A stretch of 64,000 bases of DNA, taken from assembly GCA_024280375.1 (NCBI GenBank), contig JAJRQF010000123.1:16299-80298 (forward strand), given 5' to 3'. Within the stretch, counting starts at the first letter, position 1; each line of letters begins with the position of its first letter. This document shows positions 1 through 8,791 of the stretch, one piece after another. Under the pieces are notes generated by a model that was not told the DNA's origin, did not search any database, and saw only the letters and a program-made list of their open reading frames with translations. The position numbers and the translations under genes were made by a program. Origin of the DNA: Alphaproteobacteria bacterium (GTDB lineage Bacteria > Pseudomonadota > Alphaproteobacteria > Rhizobiales > Rhizobiaceae).

Positions 1-2
1 AA

Positions 3-68
3 AAGCAAACCGCACTCGAACAGATTTATAAAATTGCGGGCTTTAGATTGAATGATTTGATTATTTAA
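3..68 (+). CDS. uraD: C-terminal fragment of probable OHCU decarboxylase
   Basis: Only the last 21 codons lie in the window, read in frame from base 3 and ending at TAA 66-68. The tail reads like the conserved end of 2-oxo-4-hydroxy-4-carboxy-5-ureidoimidazoline decarboxylase (a basic helix followed by RLNDLI). That enzyme performs the last step of uric acid oxidation to S-allantoin. The next gene encodes the preceding enzyme, HIU hydrolase, and its ribosome binding site overlaps this stop codon, so the two are probably co-transcribed. The identification depends on context and a short match; the rest of the gene is off the window. Confidence 0.6.
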   Translation, partial: KQTALEQIYKIAGFRLNDLII

Positions 69-79
69 AGGAGTATTTT

Positions 80-433
80 ATGGGAAAACTTTCAACCCAC
101 GTATTGGATACGGCTAATGGCTGCCCGGCAGAAGGCATGCGCATTGAGTTTTTCCGCATTGATGGCGAAAATTCTGTTCTTATAAAAGAGTATGTCACCA
201 ATTCTGACGGGCGAACCGACGAATTGCTCATGGGTGGCGACGAGATGGCAGTTGGTGAATATGAATTGCGGTTTCATACCGCGGATTATTTTTCCAGGCG
301 TGGCGATAAAATAGCCAATCCGCCTTTTCTCAATATTATTCCGGTGCGCTTTGGCATATTTGATGCCGATCAGGGCTATCATGTGCCCTTGCTGGTTAGC
401 CCGTGGTCCTATTCGACCTATCGCGGCAGTTGA
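80..433 (+). CDS. uraH: 5-hydroxyisourate hydrolase (transthyretin-like)
   Basis: Hydrolyses 5-hydroxyisourate to OHCU in uric acid breakdown. At 117 aa it has the usual family length. It carries the family hallmarks: [13 protein letters not shown] near the N-terminus (His7), Arg45 in the NSDGRTDE stretch, a histidine near residue 101, and the C-terminal YRGS tetrapeptide that closes the active site of HIU hydrolases and separates them from vertebrate transthyretin. There is no signal peptide, so it is probably cytoplasmic. A strong Shine-Dalgarno AAAGGAG lies at 67-73, six bases before the ATG and overlapping the stop of the upstream uraD tail. Confidence 0.95.
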   Translation: MGKLSTHVLDTANGCPAEGMRIEFFRIDGENSVLIKEYVTNSDGRTDELLMGGDEMAVGEYELRFHTADYFSRRGDKIANPPFLNIIPVRFGIFDADQGYHVPLLVSPWSYSTYRGS

Positions 434-612
434 TTGCGATCAATGCCCTGTTGCCGATGTAATTTGCCCGGCAGGTTTAACCCAGATACGAATAAATTAC
501 CTTATTCGAAAATCCACCATTGCAGCCGCGACAGTTAGCGGATATAGCTTGCCGCGTTCAATTTGAGGAAACTTTGTTCTCGAATCTGCTTTGATTAAAG
601 CGTGGAACCGAT

Positions 613-687
613 TGGGGCGTAGCCAAGTGGTAAGGCAGCGGCTTTTGATGCCGCCATGCGCAGGTTCGAACCCTGCCGCCCCAGCCA
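613..687 (+). tRNA. tRNA-Gln (anticodon TTG), CCA encoded
   Basis: A cloverleaf can be drawn. The acceptor arm TGGGGCG (613-619) pairs with CGCCCCA (677-683), followed by discriminator G and an encoded CCA (685-687). The D arm contains AGCCAAGTGGTAAGGC. The anticodon loop CTTTTGAT reads TTG. The T arm carries GGTTCGAACC. The gene stands alone between uraH and the exporter operon, which is transcribed towards it. A partial copy of its 3' end is found at 9092-9114. Confidence 0.95.
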
Positions 688-785
688 ATCATTTTATTGA
701 TAATACGTCGCCGTAATTCATTTGAAAGCGATATAAAAGTTGGAAATTGTTTTCGACCAGCAATATGCTTTGTTGCCTTTGAACT

Positions 786-1910
786 TCAGCGCGCCGACAT
801 GGTTGATCTAAACCGCATGAGCGAGATAACAAACAGCACCGTGCCGATAAGCAGCATCAAAGCCATTTGCGGCCAGACAATATCAATGCCCGCACCTCTG
901 AATAAAACAGCTTGGGCAAAACTGGTAAAATGGGTTGAGGGCGATGCCTGCATGATAATTTGCAAGACCTTCGGCATGCCTTCCAAAGGCGAAGTGCCGC
1001 CCGAAAGCATATTCATCACCACAAAGAAGGGAATGGCCAGCAGGGCAAATTGCGGCATGGATTTGGCAAAGGTCGATAAAACAATACCAAGCGCCGTCAT
1101 GGCGTATAAAAACAGCGCTGTGCCGATAACAAACAAAACAATTGAGCCACTGATGTGTACGCCCAGAACGCCTTGAACGATTGCATAGAGTGATAAAATA
1201 ACTGCCAAAATAATAGCCAAACCATTGGCCCAAATTTTTGCCAGCATAATTTCGCCCGGGGTAACCGGCATAACCAGCAAATGTTCAATCGTGCCGCGCT
1301 CGCGTTCACGAATAACGGCCGCACCCGATAAAATAAGCGATAACATGGTGATGTTGGAGACCACCTGCATAACGGCCATAAACCAGCTCGATTCAAGATT
1401 GGGGTTAAACTTGGTACGCATTGAAATCGTCACGGCCTGTTGTATGGGCGTACCACTCTGGCTTACAAACTCACCGATTTGCCGGTTGATGATGGTCTGA
1501 ATATAGGCGGCACCATTGCCCGCAAGGGTCATGGCTGTGGCATCCACATTGACCTGTAGAGTGGGGGTTTGCTGCGCCATCAAATTTGCCTGGAAATCGG
1601 GCGGAATATCAATGACAAACGCAAATTTACTGGCATCCATTGAGCTGTCGATTTCACCAAGGCCGATCTGCACGGGCGATTTGAAATAGGGTTTTAAAAA
1701 CGAAGCGCTGATCTGGCGTGAAAGCTCTGAATGGTCCTCATCTACAATGGCAATTGAGGCATTGCGAAGTTCTGTCTGCACCCCGGTTGCCACCGTATAA
1801 ATGGCAAAGGTAAAGGTGAAAATGATCAAAAAAATCAACACCGGGTCACGCCGGAGGCTGTTGAGTTCTTTTACTCCAAGGCGGTAGGTATTTTTAAGCG
1901 AGCGGAGCAT
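786..1910 (-). CDS. ABC-2 type exporter permease (YhhJ-like)
   Basis: 374-aa inner-membrane permease. A first membrane helix is seen at about residues 25-45, then a large extracytoplasmic domain to about 175, then five further hydrophobic segments to the C-terminus. This is the ABC-2 membrane layout of the YhhJ/YbhR/YbhS group. The cytoplasmic motif RERERGTIEHL after the second helix is typical of the family. Its ATG directly follows the TAG of the upstream fused ATPase-permease gene, and a perfect AGGAGG lies in the last codons of that gene, so translation is coupled. It likely forms one exporter with the two upstream products; the substrate is unknown. Confidence 0.9.
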   Translation of the reverse strand: MLRSLKNTYRLGVKELNSLRRDPVLIFLIIFTFTFAIYTVATGVQTELRNASIAIVDEDHSELSRQISASFLKPYFKSPVQIGLGEIDSSMDASKFAFVIDIPPDFQANLMAQQTPTLQVNVDATAMTLAGNGAAYIQTIINRQIGEFVSQSGTPIQQAVTISMRTKFNPNLESSWFMAVMQVVSNITMLSLILSGAAVIRERERGTIEHLLVMPVTPGEIMLAKIWANGLAIILAVILSLYAIVQGVLGVHISGSIVLFVIGTALFLYAMTALGIVLSTFAKSMPQFALLAIPFFVVMNMLSGGTSPLEGMPKVLQIIMQASPSTHFTSFAQAVLFRGAGIDIVWPQMALMLLIGTVLFVISLMRFRSTMSAR

Positions 1911-4649
1911 CTATGCCTCCTGCTTTTTGAGTAACAGGGTCGCCAATATCCAAAACAGCACGCAGAAAAAGCCAATCCAAAGATAGCTTTGATAAAGCGA
2001 GGCAAAGCCCAACCCCTTGTTAAACACGCCGCTGGTGATCTGCTGGAAATAAAGCGCTGGAAAAGCATGGCCGACAAACCGCCCGCCGCCTTCAAGCGTC
2101 GATACCGGATACATCATGCCGGAGAAGTTCAGGGTCGGGATCATAACAATGATGGCCGAGCCAAAAATTGCCGCCAACTGGGTCGAAACAAAGGATGATA
2201 TGACCAGCCCCAGCGAGGTTGCAGCAACGGCAAAAAACATCGCCCCAACCGCAAGCGCAAAGAAATTACCCGTTACCGGAACTTTGAAAAAGAACACCAT
2301 CAACGCTACCAGAGAAGCAAAACTGATTATGCCAAAGCCAATATAGGGCAATTGTTTGCCGACTAGAAATTCAATCTTTTTGGCAGGCGATGCATAAAGG
2401 TTGGTGATCGAGCCAAGCTCTTTTTCGCGTACCACGCCAAGGGCGGTAAGCATGGTTGAAAACATATACATCAACAACATCAACACGCCGGGTGATATGG
2501 CAAAAACACTCAGGAATGCCTGATTATAGCGAAACCGGGTTTCTATATTTGCTAAAGGTGGCACGGCTTGGCTGGCGCCTTCGCGGCGCGCATATTCCGC
2601 CAGATAATTGGCCAAAACCCCCTGCACATAGCCCCTCGAAGTTTCAGCCTGAAAGGTAACAGCCCCGTCAAACCATGCGCCCACGTTGGGAACATGGCCC
2701 TTGAGCAGATCGCGGCCAAAATCCGGGGGAATGATCAGTACAAACTTCAGCTCGCCGCTTTTTAACCGCCGGTCGAGATCGCTGCGAATGGCAATTTGTG
2801 GTTTCTGCTGAAAATAGCGCGAGCTTGAAAAGTTCTCTAAAAACCGGTGACTTTCCTGCGACTTGTCCTGATCAAGAACCGCATAATTGAGTTTCTCCAC
2901 ATCAAATGAAATACCGTTGGCCATGGCAATCGCAAGAATGATCGGCCCGAGCAGGGCAAAGATCACACGAATAGGGTCGCGCACCAGTTCCATCGCCTCG
3001 CGCCGGGCAAAGGCCCAAGTTCGTGAAGGTGAAAAGAAGCTTGATGCCTTGGGTTTTGTTTTGGCGTTTTGGGGCACCTGTTCCGCTTGAGCCGTCTCAG
3101 CTTCCGGTACAATGCCGCTGGCCTCTTCGAGATATTCAATAAACGCATCTTCCAGAGTTGTGGCTCCGCGCGCTTTTCTCAACTCATCCGGCTTGTCCAT
3201 GGCCAGAATTTTACCCGCATGCATAAGCGAAATCCGGTCGCAGCGTTCGGCCTCATTGATAAAATGGGTTGATATGAAAATCGTCACCCCGTCATCCCGC
3301 GAAAGCGCGATTAACATGCGCCAGAACTCATCACGCGCTATAGGGTCGACGCCTGAAGTGGGTTCATCCAAAATGAGCATTTCGGGTTGATGGATGACGG
3401 CGACCGCCAATTGCAACCGTTGGCGCACGCCAAGTGGCAGGCTTTCCGGTAATTCATTTTGAACATCGGCAAGATCAAACCGCTCAATCATTTCATTGAT
3501 GCGGGCTTTTCGTCCAGCCTTTGGCAGATCAAACAGGTCCGCATGCAAGGCAAGGTTTTGGCGCACGGTCAATTCGCCATATAGCGAAAAGGATTGCGAC
3601 ATATAGCCAACGCGGCGGCGGGTTTTCAGATCATTGGCATCGACCTCTTTGCCGAACAGTTTGGCGATGCCTTCACTTGGCGCAAGCAAGCCGGTTAACA
3701 TTTTCATGGTCGTGGTTTTGCCGCAACCATTGGAACCTAAAAAGCCAAATATTTCGCCACGCTGAATTTTCACACTCACATGGTCAACGGCAGTAAAATC
3801 ACCAAACCGCATGGTTAAGTCCTTGGCTTCAATCGCCAAAACCCCGTCACTTTCAACTCTTGGCGGCAAGGTGACAACTTCATGACCGGCGCGCTTTTCT
3901 TCCGGTAACAGCGCAATAAAGCCCTCTTCGAGAGTTTTTGCCCCGGTTTTCTCCTTAATTTCATTTGAAGTGCCAACAGCCAAAACCCGGCCGTCATCCA
4001 TGGCGATCAGATGGTCAAACCGCTCGGCCTCTTCCATATAAGCAGTCGCCGTAATCACACTCATTTCCGGGCGGCGTTTACGAATACGATCAATCAGCTC
4101 CCAGAATTGACGTCGTGAAAGTGGGTCAACGCCGGTTGTAGGCTCATCTAAAATAAGCAAGTCGGGATCGTGAATAAGCGCGCAACAAAGCGAGAGCTTT
4201 TGCTTCATACCGCCAGATAATTTGCCCGCCGGCCTTTTTGCAAAGGGGGCAAGCCCTGTCGATTCCAATAGGTCCTTGATGCGCCAGTCTCGCTCCTTGG
4301 CAGATTGCCCAAACAGGCGGCCAAAGAAATCCACATTCTCAAAAACGGATAGGGTAGGGTAGAGGTTGTGACCAAGACCCTGAGGCATATATGCGATTTG
4401 TGCGTAAACATTTTCACGGTGTTTACGGGTTGCCATATCACCACCAAGTACGTTCACATCGCCCTGCTGGATTTTACGAACACCAGCAATCAAGCCTAAG
4501 AGTGTCGACTTTCCAACACCATCCGGGCCAATCAACCCGACCATTTCGCCGCGTGGAACGGAAATTGAGACACCATCAAGAGCCAATGTCTCACCATAGC
4601 GGTGATTGACCGATTTTAGTGCTGCAACAAAATTTTGAGCATCAGCCAT
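1911..4649 (-). CDS. rbbA: Fused double ATPase-permease of an RbbA-type exporter
   Basis: About 912 aa, close to E. coli RbbA. The domain order is ABC ATPase 1 (Walker A GPDGVGKST near residue 41, signature LSGGMKQKL, Walker B LLILDEPTTG), ABC ATPase 2 (Walker A GSNGCGKTT, Walker B MLILDEPTSG), then an ABC-2 permease domain over roughly the last 370 residues with one helix before and five after a large outer loop. The second ATPase has a degenerate signature (LPLGVRQRL in place of LSGGQ). The chosen ATG overlaps the end of the membrane-fusion protein gene by 8 bases (ATGGCTGA); an upstream in-frame codon at 4667 is less likely. The product probably energises export with the flanking proteins. 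RbbA of E. coli was also described as ribosome-associated, which cannot be judged here. Confidence 0.88.
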   Translation of the reverse strand: MADAQNFVAALKSVNHRYGETLALDGVSISVPRGEMVGLIGPDGVGKSTLLGLIAGVRKIQQGDVNVLGGDMATRKHRENVYAQIAYMPQGLGHNLYPTLSVFENVDFFGRLFGQSAKERDWRIKDLLESTGLAPFAKRPAGKLSGGMKQKLSLCCALIHDPDLLILDEPTTGVDPLSRRQFWELIDRIRKRRPEMSVITATAYMEEAERFDHLIAMDDGRVLAVGTSNEIKEKTGAKTLEEGFIALLPEEKRAGHEVVTLPPRVESDGVLAIEAKDLTMRFGDFTAVDHVSVKIQRGEIFGFLGSNGCGKTTTMKMLTGLLAPSEGIAKLFGKEVDANDLKTRRRVGYMSQSFSLYGELTVRQNLALHADLFDLPKAGRKARINEMIERFDLADVQNELPESLPLGVRQRLQLAVAVIHQPEMLILDEPTSGVDPIARDEFWRMLIALSRDDGVTIFISTHFINEAERCDRISLMHAGKILAMDKPDELRKARGATTLEDAFIEYLEEASGIVPEAETAQAEQVPQNAKTKPKASSFFSPSRTWAFARREAMELVRDPIRVIFALLGPIILAIAMANGISFDVEKLNYAVLDQDKSQESHRFLENFSSSRYFQQKPQIAIRSDLDRRLKSGELKFVLIIPPDFGRDLLKGHVPNVGAWFDGAVTFQAETSRGYVQGVLANYLAEYARREGASQAVPPLANIETRFRYNQAFLSVFAISPGVLMLLMYMFSTMLTALGVVREKELGSITNLYASPAKKIEFLVGKQLPYIGFGIISFASLVALMVFFFKVPVTGNFFALAVGAMFFAVAATSLGLVISSFVSTQLAAIFGSAIIVMIPTLNFSGMMYPVSTLEGGGRFVGHAFPALYFQQITSGVFNKGLGFASLYQSYLWIGFFCVLFWILATLLLKKQEA

Positions 4650-5643
4650 CGTCAGAGCCTGAAACAACGGGCAGGTTGACCTTCAGGTTTTCCGGCCAGC
4701 TAACATTGGATGAAAGTTTGACGTAGCCAATCCCGGTAATGCCCGCCTTCACCCGTTTTGCATATTTTTTCAAAACATCCACGGGCAGGCGCAGCTTGAC
4801 CTTGAACATCAGCTTTTCCCGCTCGCTTTTTGTCTCAACATATTTTGGTGTGAATTGAGCATCTGAAGCCACAAATGATACCTTTGCCGGTATTACATAT
4901 TGAGGGGCAGCATCAGGAACGATGCGGGCCTCTGCGCCAATTTCCAATTTACCTGCATCGGCGGTTGGCAGAAATATGGTCATATACACATCGGTCAGAT
5001 CCAGGATTGTTACAATCTTGCCACCTGCACCAACAACCTCACCTGGCTGGGCAAGCCGGTATTGCACCCGCCCGCTTACCGGCGTTGTAAGTACATAGTC
5101 CTTGAGATTTTCCTCCAGTCTAAGTGCTCTGGCGATCGCCGCGGTAATGCCAGCCTTTGCCCGCTTAATACCGGCCTCTGCTGATATGACAGCTGATTGG
5201 GCCGCCAGTTGCGTGGCTTTTCTCTGGCCGACTTTTTCAAGTGTTGCGAACCCTTTTTTTACAAGAATCCTTGAACGCTCGTATTCCTGTTCTGCAAGTG
5301 TTAATTCGCTTTTGCGCTGGGATAAAAATGCAACCGCCTGATCAAGCTGCTGTTCGGCCTCTTCTGTTGCGGCATTTGCTTCTAAAAGCTGGGCATTAAT
5401 TTCGGCCGCATCCATACGAACCAATATTTGCCCCGCCTCAACAGCGTCACCCTCTTTAACTAAAACCTCTTTGATTCGACCGGGAAATTTAGTGGCAATA
5501 TCCGTGCGCTCGGCTTCCAGCCGCCCGTTCGAACTTGCAATGCCGGGTGGCAGGCCTTCCGGTTTAAATTTTTGCCAGGCAAAATAACCACCGCCGCCAA
5601 TGGCAATTGCGACGAGTAAAAATAATCCGGTTTTCCAACGCAT
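4642..5643 (-). CDS. HlyD-family periplasmic adaptor (YhiI-like)
   Basis: 333-aa membrane-fusion protein and first gene of the exporter operon. It has an N-terminal anchor helix (about residues 5-23), a split biotinyl-lipoyl-like domain (KEVLVKEGDAVEAGQILVRM and the matching TPVSGRVQYRLAQPGEVV half), a coiled-coil hairpin between them (about residues 75-175, rich in E, Q, A and L), and a beta-barrel C-terminal part. Such proteins link an inner-membrane ABC exporter to the outer membrane or cell exterior. No outer-membrane TolC gene is present nearby. The operon reads leftwards; a small secreted-protein gene diverges from it. Confidence 0.92.
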   Translation of the reverse strand: MRWKTGLFLLVAIAIGGGGYFAWQKFKPEGLPPGIASSNGRLEAERTDIATKFPGRIKEVLVKEGDAVEAGQILVRMDAAEINAQLLEANAATEEAEQQLDQAVAFLSQRKSELTLAEQEYERSRILVKKGFATLEKVGQRKATQLAAQSAVISAEAGIKRAKAGITAAIARALRLEENLKDYVLTTPVSGRVQYRLAQPGEVVGAGGKIVTILDLTDVYMTIFLPTADAGKLEIGAEARIVPDAAPQYVIPAKVSFVASDAQFTPKYVETKSEREKLMFKVKLRLPVDVLKKYAKRVKAGITGIGYVKLSSNVSWPENLKVNLPVVSGSDDG

Positions 5644-5822
5644 AACAGGCTTTCCTTATCAATTTTTGCCTATCAGCCGGGGTTGATCGGTTGACGGGTA
5701 TGGATCCATATTCTGACGCTCAACTCATTTCAGTGGAATAATACTATATTCAGTGATTCATTCTGACACAGATCAATATTTGAGTTGCGATCCATCTTGA
5801 AATCGCTTGAGTGTTTATATAA

Positions 5823-5842
5823 GTTAGTTATCAGTCACTAAC
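5823..5842. promoter_or_regulatory. Operator-like inverted repeat between divergent genes
   Basis: GTTAGT (5823-5828) is mirrored by ACTAAC (5837-5842) with an 8-base spacer. It lies in the 227-bp gap between the exporter operon (minus) and the small secreted protein (plus), about 28 bases before the latter's ATG. Size and symmetry suit a TetR- or MarR-type dimer, but no such regulator gene is adjacent, so the assignment is inference. Confidence 0.35.
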
Positions 5843-5870
5843 AAGATGTATTACGTACTGGATTAAATGA

Positions 5871-6302
5871 ATGACAAATGAACTACTCAATTCCACCTCC
5901 ATGCCGATTATTGACAGGATGAACTTTCTATTTACCTCCATTGAAACTGGTAAGGTCAGGTCATTATTTTCAATAGGTTTATTAGGTGCAATGGTGGCTT
6001 TTTCATCGCCAGCATTTGCAGCGCAATTGACCAAAGATCAATTGTCGAACCAGATAATTGGCAAGACCCTGACGACCAAGCGCATGGGTATGAAGGTTCG
6101 GATATTCTATAGCAAAGATGGCGGCGTAACGATGAAAATGCCTTTAATGTCGGGCAAAGGAACATGGAAGTTTAATGGTGATCAGATTTGTATGAACATG
6201 AAAAGCGGCCCCAAGCGCGGTAAAACCTGTTTGAGTTTTGAGCATGTGAAAGCAAATAAATACCGGAACTCTGAAGGCGTTGTTTTGTCCGTTGGGCAGT
6301 AG
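5871..6302 (+). CDS. Small secreted protein of unknown function
   Basis: No family recognised. The 143-aa product has a signal peptide ending SSPAFA before AQLTKDQ (cleavage near residue 51 from this start). The signal is unusually long from the first ATG; a start at 5919 (MNFLFT) would give a normal one, but neither has a strong ribosome binding site. The mature part is about 93 residues, basic, and contains two cysteines (QICMNM and KTCLSF) that could pair. Its pattern of short strands ending in a GVVLSVGQ tail suggests a small beta-rich periplasmic protein. It diverges from the exporter operon, with an inverted repeat in between. Confidence 0.75.
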   Translation: MTNELLNSTSMPIIDRMNFLFTSIETGKVRSLFSIGLLGAMVAFSSPAFAAQLTKDQLSNQIIGKTLTTKRMGMKVRIFYSKDGGVTMKMPLMSGKGTWKFNGDQICMNMKSGPKRGKTCLSFEHVKANKYRNSEGVVLSVGQ

Positions 6303-6452
6303 CTTTCTTAAACCAGTTTGAAAAAGGCTTTCCTCCCAGGACCCTTTTTTAAACAACAGGCCCGGGCGCATTGTATCAAATGTTCCCGGGTCAGGGGTCG
6401 AGACCCTTAAAATCTCCAGTCGCGCCGTAATTTACGGATGAAGGAGTAAGTC

Positions 6453-7334
6453 ATGAAGACCGCTCAGTTTCATACAGCGTCCACGAATGCTGATATTCTT
6501 GCCAACCGTGTTAAAACGCTTGTTGAAAGCCCGGCCTATCGCCCGGCAACAGATGATCCAGAATTTCTGGAAACCAATGATTTACGGGCAGTTCGTCTAC
6601 AGCTTGAATATATCAAACCTGAACTGTCGATGCGGCAGCAGGGCATCAGATCAACAATCATCGTTTTTGGCAGTGCCCGGTTGCTTTCTGCCGAGCAGCT
6701 GGAAACGCAGTTTGCCGAACTAAATGAGCAACTTGCCCTTTCACCAGAAGATGAAGACCTGCTTGCCAGGCAAAAAACCCTCAAGACGCGACAAAAATAT
6801 GCCAAATATTATGACGAGGCGCGCAAGTTTTCTGCGATCGTTTCCAAGCGCTTTCAGGACGAACATCGGTGCGATTTTGTGGTGATCACTGGCGGCGGGC
6901 CGGGGATAATGGAAGCGGCAAACCGCGGTGCAGATGATGTGAATGCCCGCTCAATTGGGCTGAATATTGATCTGCCAAAAGAGCAGCAACCCAATCCGTT
7001 TATTTCGCCGGAACTGTGCTTTCAGTTTCGCTATTTCGCCCTGCGCAAACTGCATTTTTTGATGCGGGCAAAAGCGCTTTTGGCTTTTCCCGGCGGGTTC
7101 GGCACTTTTGACGAATTGTTTGAGGTTTTAACCCTTGTTCAGACCAAAAAAGTAGCCCCCTTACCGATCGTTTTAATGGGCAAAGACTATTGGGCAAAGG
7201 CAGTAAATTTCGAATTTCTGGCGGAGGAAGGCTTTATCGGTGATGCGGATTTATCATTGTTTAAAATTACCGATTCTGCCGATGAAGCAGTGCAATTCAT
7301 CAATGATTTTTACCACGGTGTTCCACCGGAGTAA
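6453..7334 (+). CDS. LOG-family (TIGR00730-like) nucleotide-processing protein
   Basis: 293 aa. It carries the two hallmarks of the LOG family (once called lysine decarboxylase-like): a GGGPGIMEAANRGA loop near residue 147 and PGGFGTFDELFE near residue 215, the latter with the catalytic Arg/Glu region. LOG enzymes cleave ribose-5-phosphate from nucleoside monophosphates and some release cytokinin-type bases. This longer form, with an extra N-terminal region of about 90 residues, is common in proteobacteria and its natural substrate is not established. AAGGAG lies about 8 bases before the ATG. The beta-CASP hydrolase gene follows after 44 bases, so the two probably form an operon. Confidence 0.9.
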   Translation: MKTAQFHTASTNADILANRVKTLVESPAYRPATDDPEFLETNDLRAVRLQLEYIKPELSMRQQGIRSTIIVFGSARLLSAEQLETQFAELNEQLALSPEDEDLLARQKTLKTRQKYAKYYDEARKFSAIVSKRFQDEHRCDFVVITGGGPGIMEAANRGADDVNARSIGLNIDLPKEQQPNPFISPELCFQFRYFALRKLHFLMRAKALLAFPGGFGTFDELFEVLTLVQTKKVAPLPIVLMGKDYWAKAVNFEFLAEEGFIGDADLSLFKITDSADEAVQFINDFYHGVPPE

Positions 7335-7378
7335 CCAAACTTGAACAACAATAGCAAATTCAATCACGGAGCAGACAA

Positions 7379-8791
7379 ATGAGCGGTAATTCTACCTTGA
7401 ATATTTCATTCCTCGGTGCCGCCGGTGAAGTTACCGGTTCTTGTTATCTGGTAGAAACGCCCTTTGTTCGATTTCTGGTCGATTGTGGCATGTTTCAAGG
7501 TGGCCGACAGGCGGATACGAAAAACCGAAAAGATTTTTCCTTTAAGCCGGAACAAATTGATTTTCTGGTTCTAACCCATGGGCATATCGACCATGGCGGC
7601 CTTATTCCAAAACTGTGCAAGGATGGTTTTCGCGGGCCAATATATACGACAGATGCAACCGCTGAGCTGCTCTCGATTATGTTGCGCGATAGTGCTCATA
7701 TTCACGAATCAGGTGCTGAGCGTGAAAATAGAAAACGCAAGAATCGCGATAATCAAATTACCCCGCTCTATACGCTGGCCGATGCGAAAAAATCACTCGA
7801 TCAGCTTGTTCCACAAAAATATGATGAGCGCTTTAGTCCGCATGAGGGCATTAAAATCAGAATGCGGGAGGCGGGGCATATTCTTGGCTCGGCCATTTTG
7901 GAAATCTGGATTACCAATCAGGGACAAACACAGAAAATTGTCTTTTCCGGCGATCTTGGCCAACCGGGTCGGCCGATTTTACGCGACCCTTCATATATCC
8001 AGAATACAGATTATCTGGTTGTTGAATCCACCTATGGCGACCGCGAGCACAAAGAGCTTGGACCATCGCTTGATGAGCTTGTTGAGGCCATCGACAACAC
8101 AATATTGACCGGCAAGGGAAATATAATTATTCCGGCCTTTGCGGTAGGGCGAACCCAGGAGCTTATTTACTATCTCTATAGTTTAACCAAGAAGAAGAGG
8201 GTTCAAAACCTGAGTGTTTTTCTTGATTCCCCCATGGCCCAAAATGTCACCAAACTAACCCGCCGGCATATCGAATTGTTTGACAAAGAAGCGAAAGAGC
8301 TGGCCGACTGGTATGAAAAACACGGCAACGAACTGACCTTGAAACTTACCGAAACAGTGCAGGAATCTATTGCCATTAACACCATACGTTCCGGCGCTAT
8401 CATTATTTCAGCAAGTGGCATGTGTAATGCAGGGCGTATTTTGCACCACCTTCGGCATGGGTTGGGCAATCGCGATAACACCATATTAATTGCCGGGTAT
8501 CAGGCTTATGGCACGCTGGGCCGGCGGCTTGTGGACGGGGCCGAAAGTGTTCGGATTTTTGGTGATGAAATTCCGGTTCGGGCCAATATTATTACCATTG
8601 GTGGATTTTCTGCCCATGCAGATCGAAAAACTATTTTAAATTGGCTTGGCGGATTTGAAGCCCCTCCCAAACAAGTCTTTATTACCCACGGAGAGCCAAA
8701 AGCATCTTCAGCACTGGAAAGTGAAATTAACGCGCACTTTCATTGGAAAACAATTATTCCGGCCAATGGCGACAGGGTTGCTTTGGACTAA
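7379..8791 (+). CDS. Beta-CASP metallo-beta-lactamase-fold ribonuclease/hydrolase
   Basis: 470 aa. The metallo-beta-lactamase metal motif THGHIDH gives His67, His69, Asp71 and His72, followed by further ligands in EAGHILGS and the FSGDLG aspartate. A beta-CASP insert carries the PAFAVGRTQEL segment. The C-terminal RNA-specificity motif includes GGFSAHADR and FITHGEP. Proteins of this layout (YsnF/TTHA0252-like) are RNA endo- or exonucleases related to CPSF-73 and are cytoplasmic. It follows the LOG gene closely on the same strand. The exact RNA target cannot be told from sequence. Confidence 0.92.
   Translation: MSGNSTLNISFLGAAGEVTGSCYLVETPFVRFLVDCGMFQGGRQADTKNRKDFSFKPEQIDFLVLTHGHIDHGGLIPKLCKDGFRGPIYTTDATAELLSIMLRDSAHIHESGAERENRKRKNRDNQITPLYTLADAKKSLDQLVPQKYDERFSPHEGIKIRMREAGHILGSAILEIWITNQGQTQKIVFSGDLGQPGRPILRDPSYIQNTDYLVVESTYGDREHKELGPSLDELVEAIDNTILTGKGNIIIPAFAVGRTQELIYYLYSLTKKKRVQNLSVFLDSPMAQNVTKLTRRHIELFDKEAKELADWYEKHGNELTLKLTETVQESIAINTIRSGAIIISASGMCNAGRILHHLRHGLGNRDNTILIAGYQAYGTLGRRLVDGAESVRIFGDEIPVRANIITIGGFSAHADRKTILNWLGGFEAPPKQVFITHGEPKASSALESEINAHFHWKTIIPANGDRVALD

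Noticed and set aside
697..1176. 159-codon plus-strand frame opposite the ABC permease
   Set aside because: Shadow of the permease gene; its translation has no family resemblance.
6360..6412. Possible terminator or palindrome before the LOG gene (two CCCGGG sites and GGGTC-GA-GACCC)
   Set aside because: Short stems with no T-run; the arrangement gives no convincing single structure.
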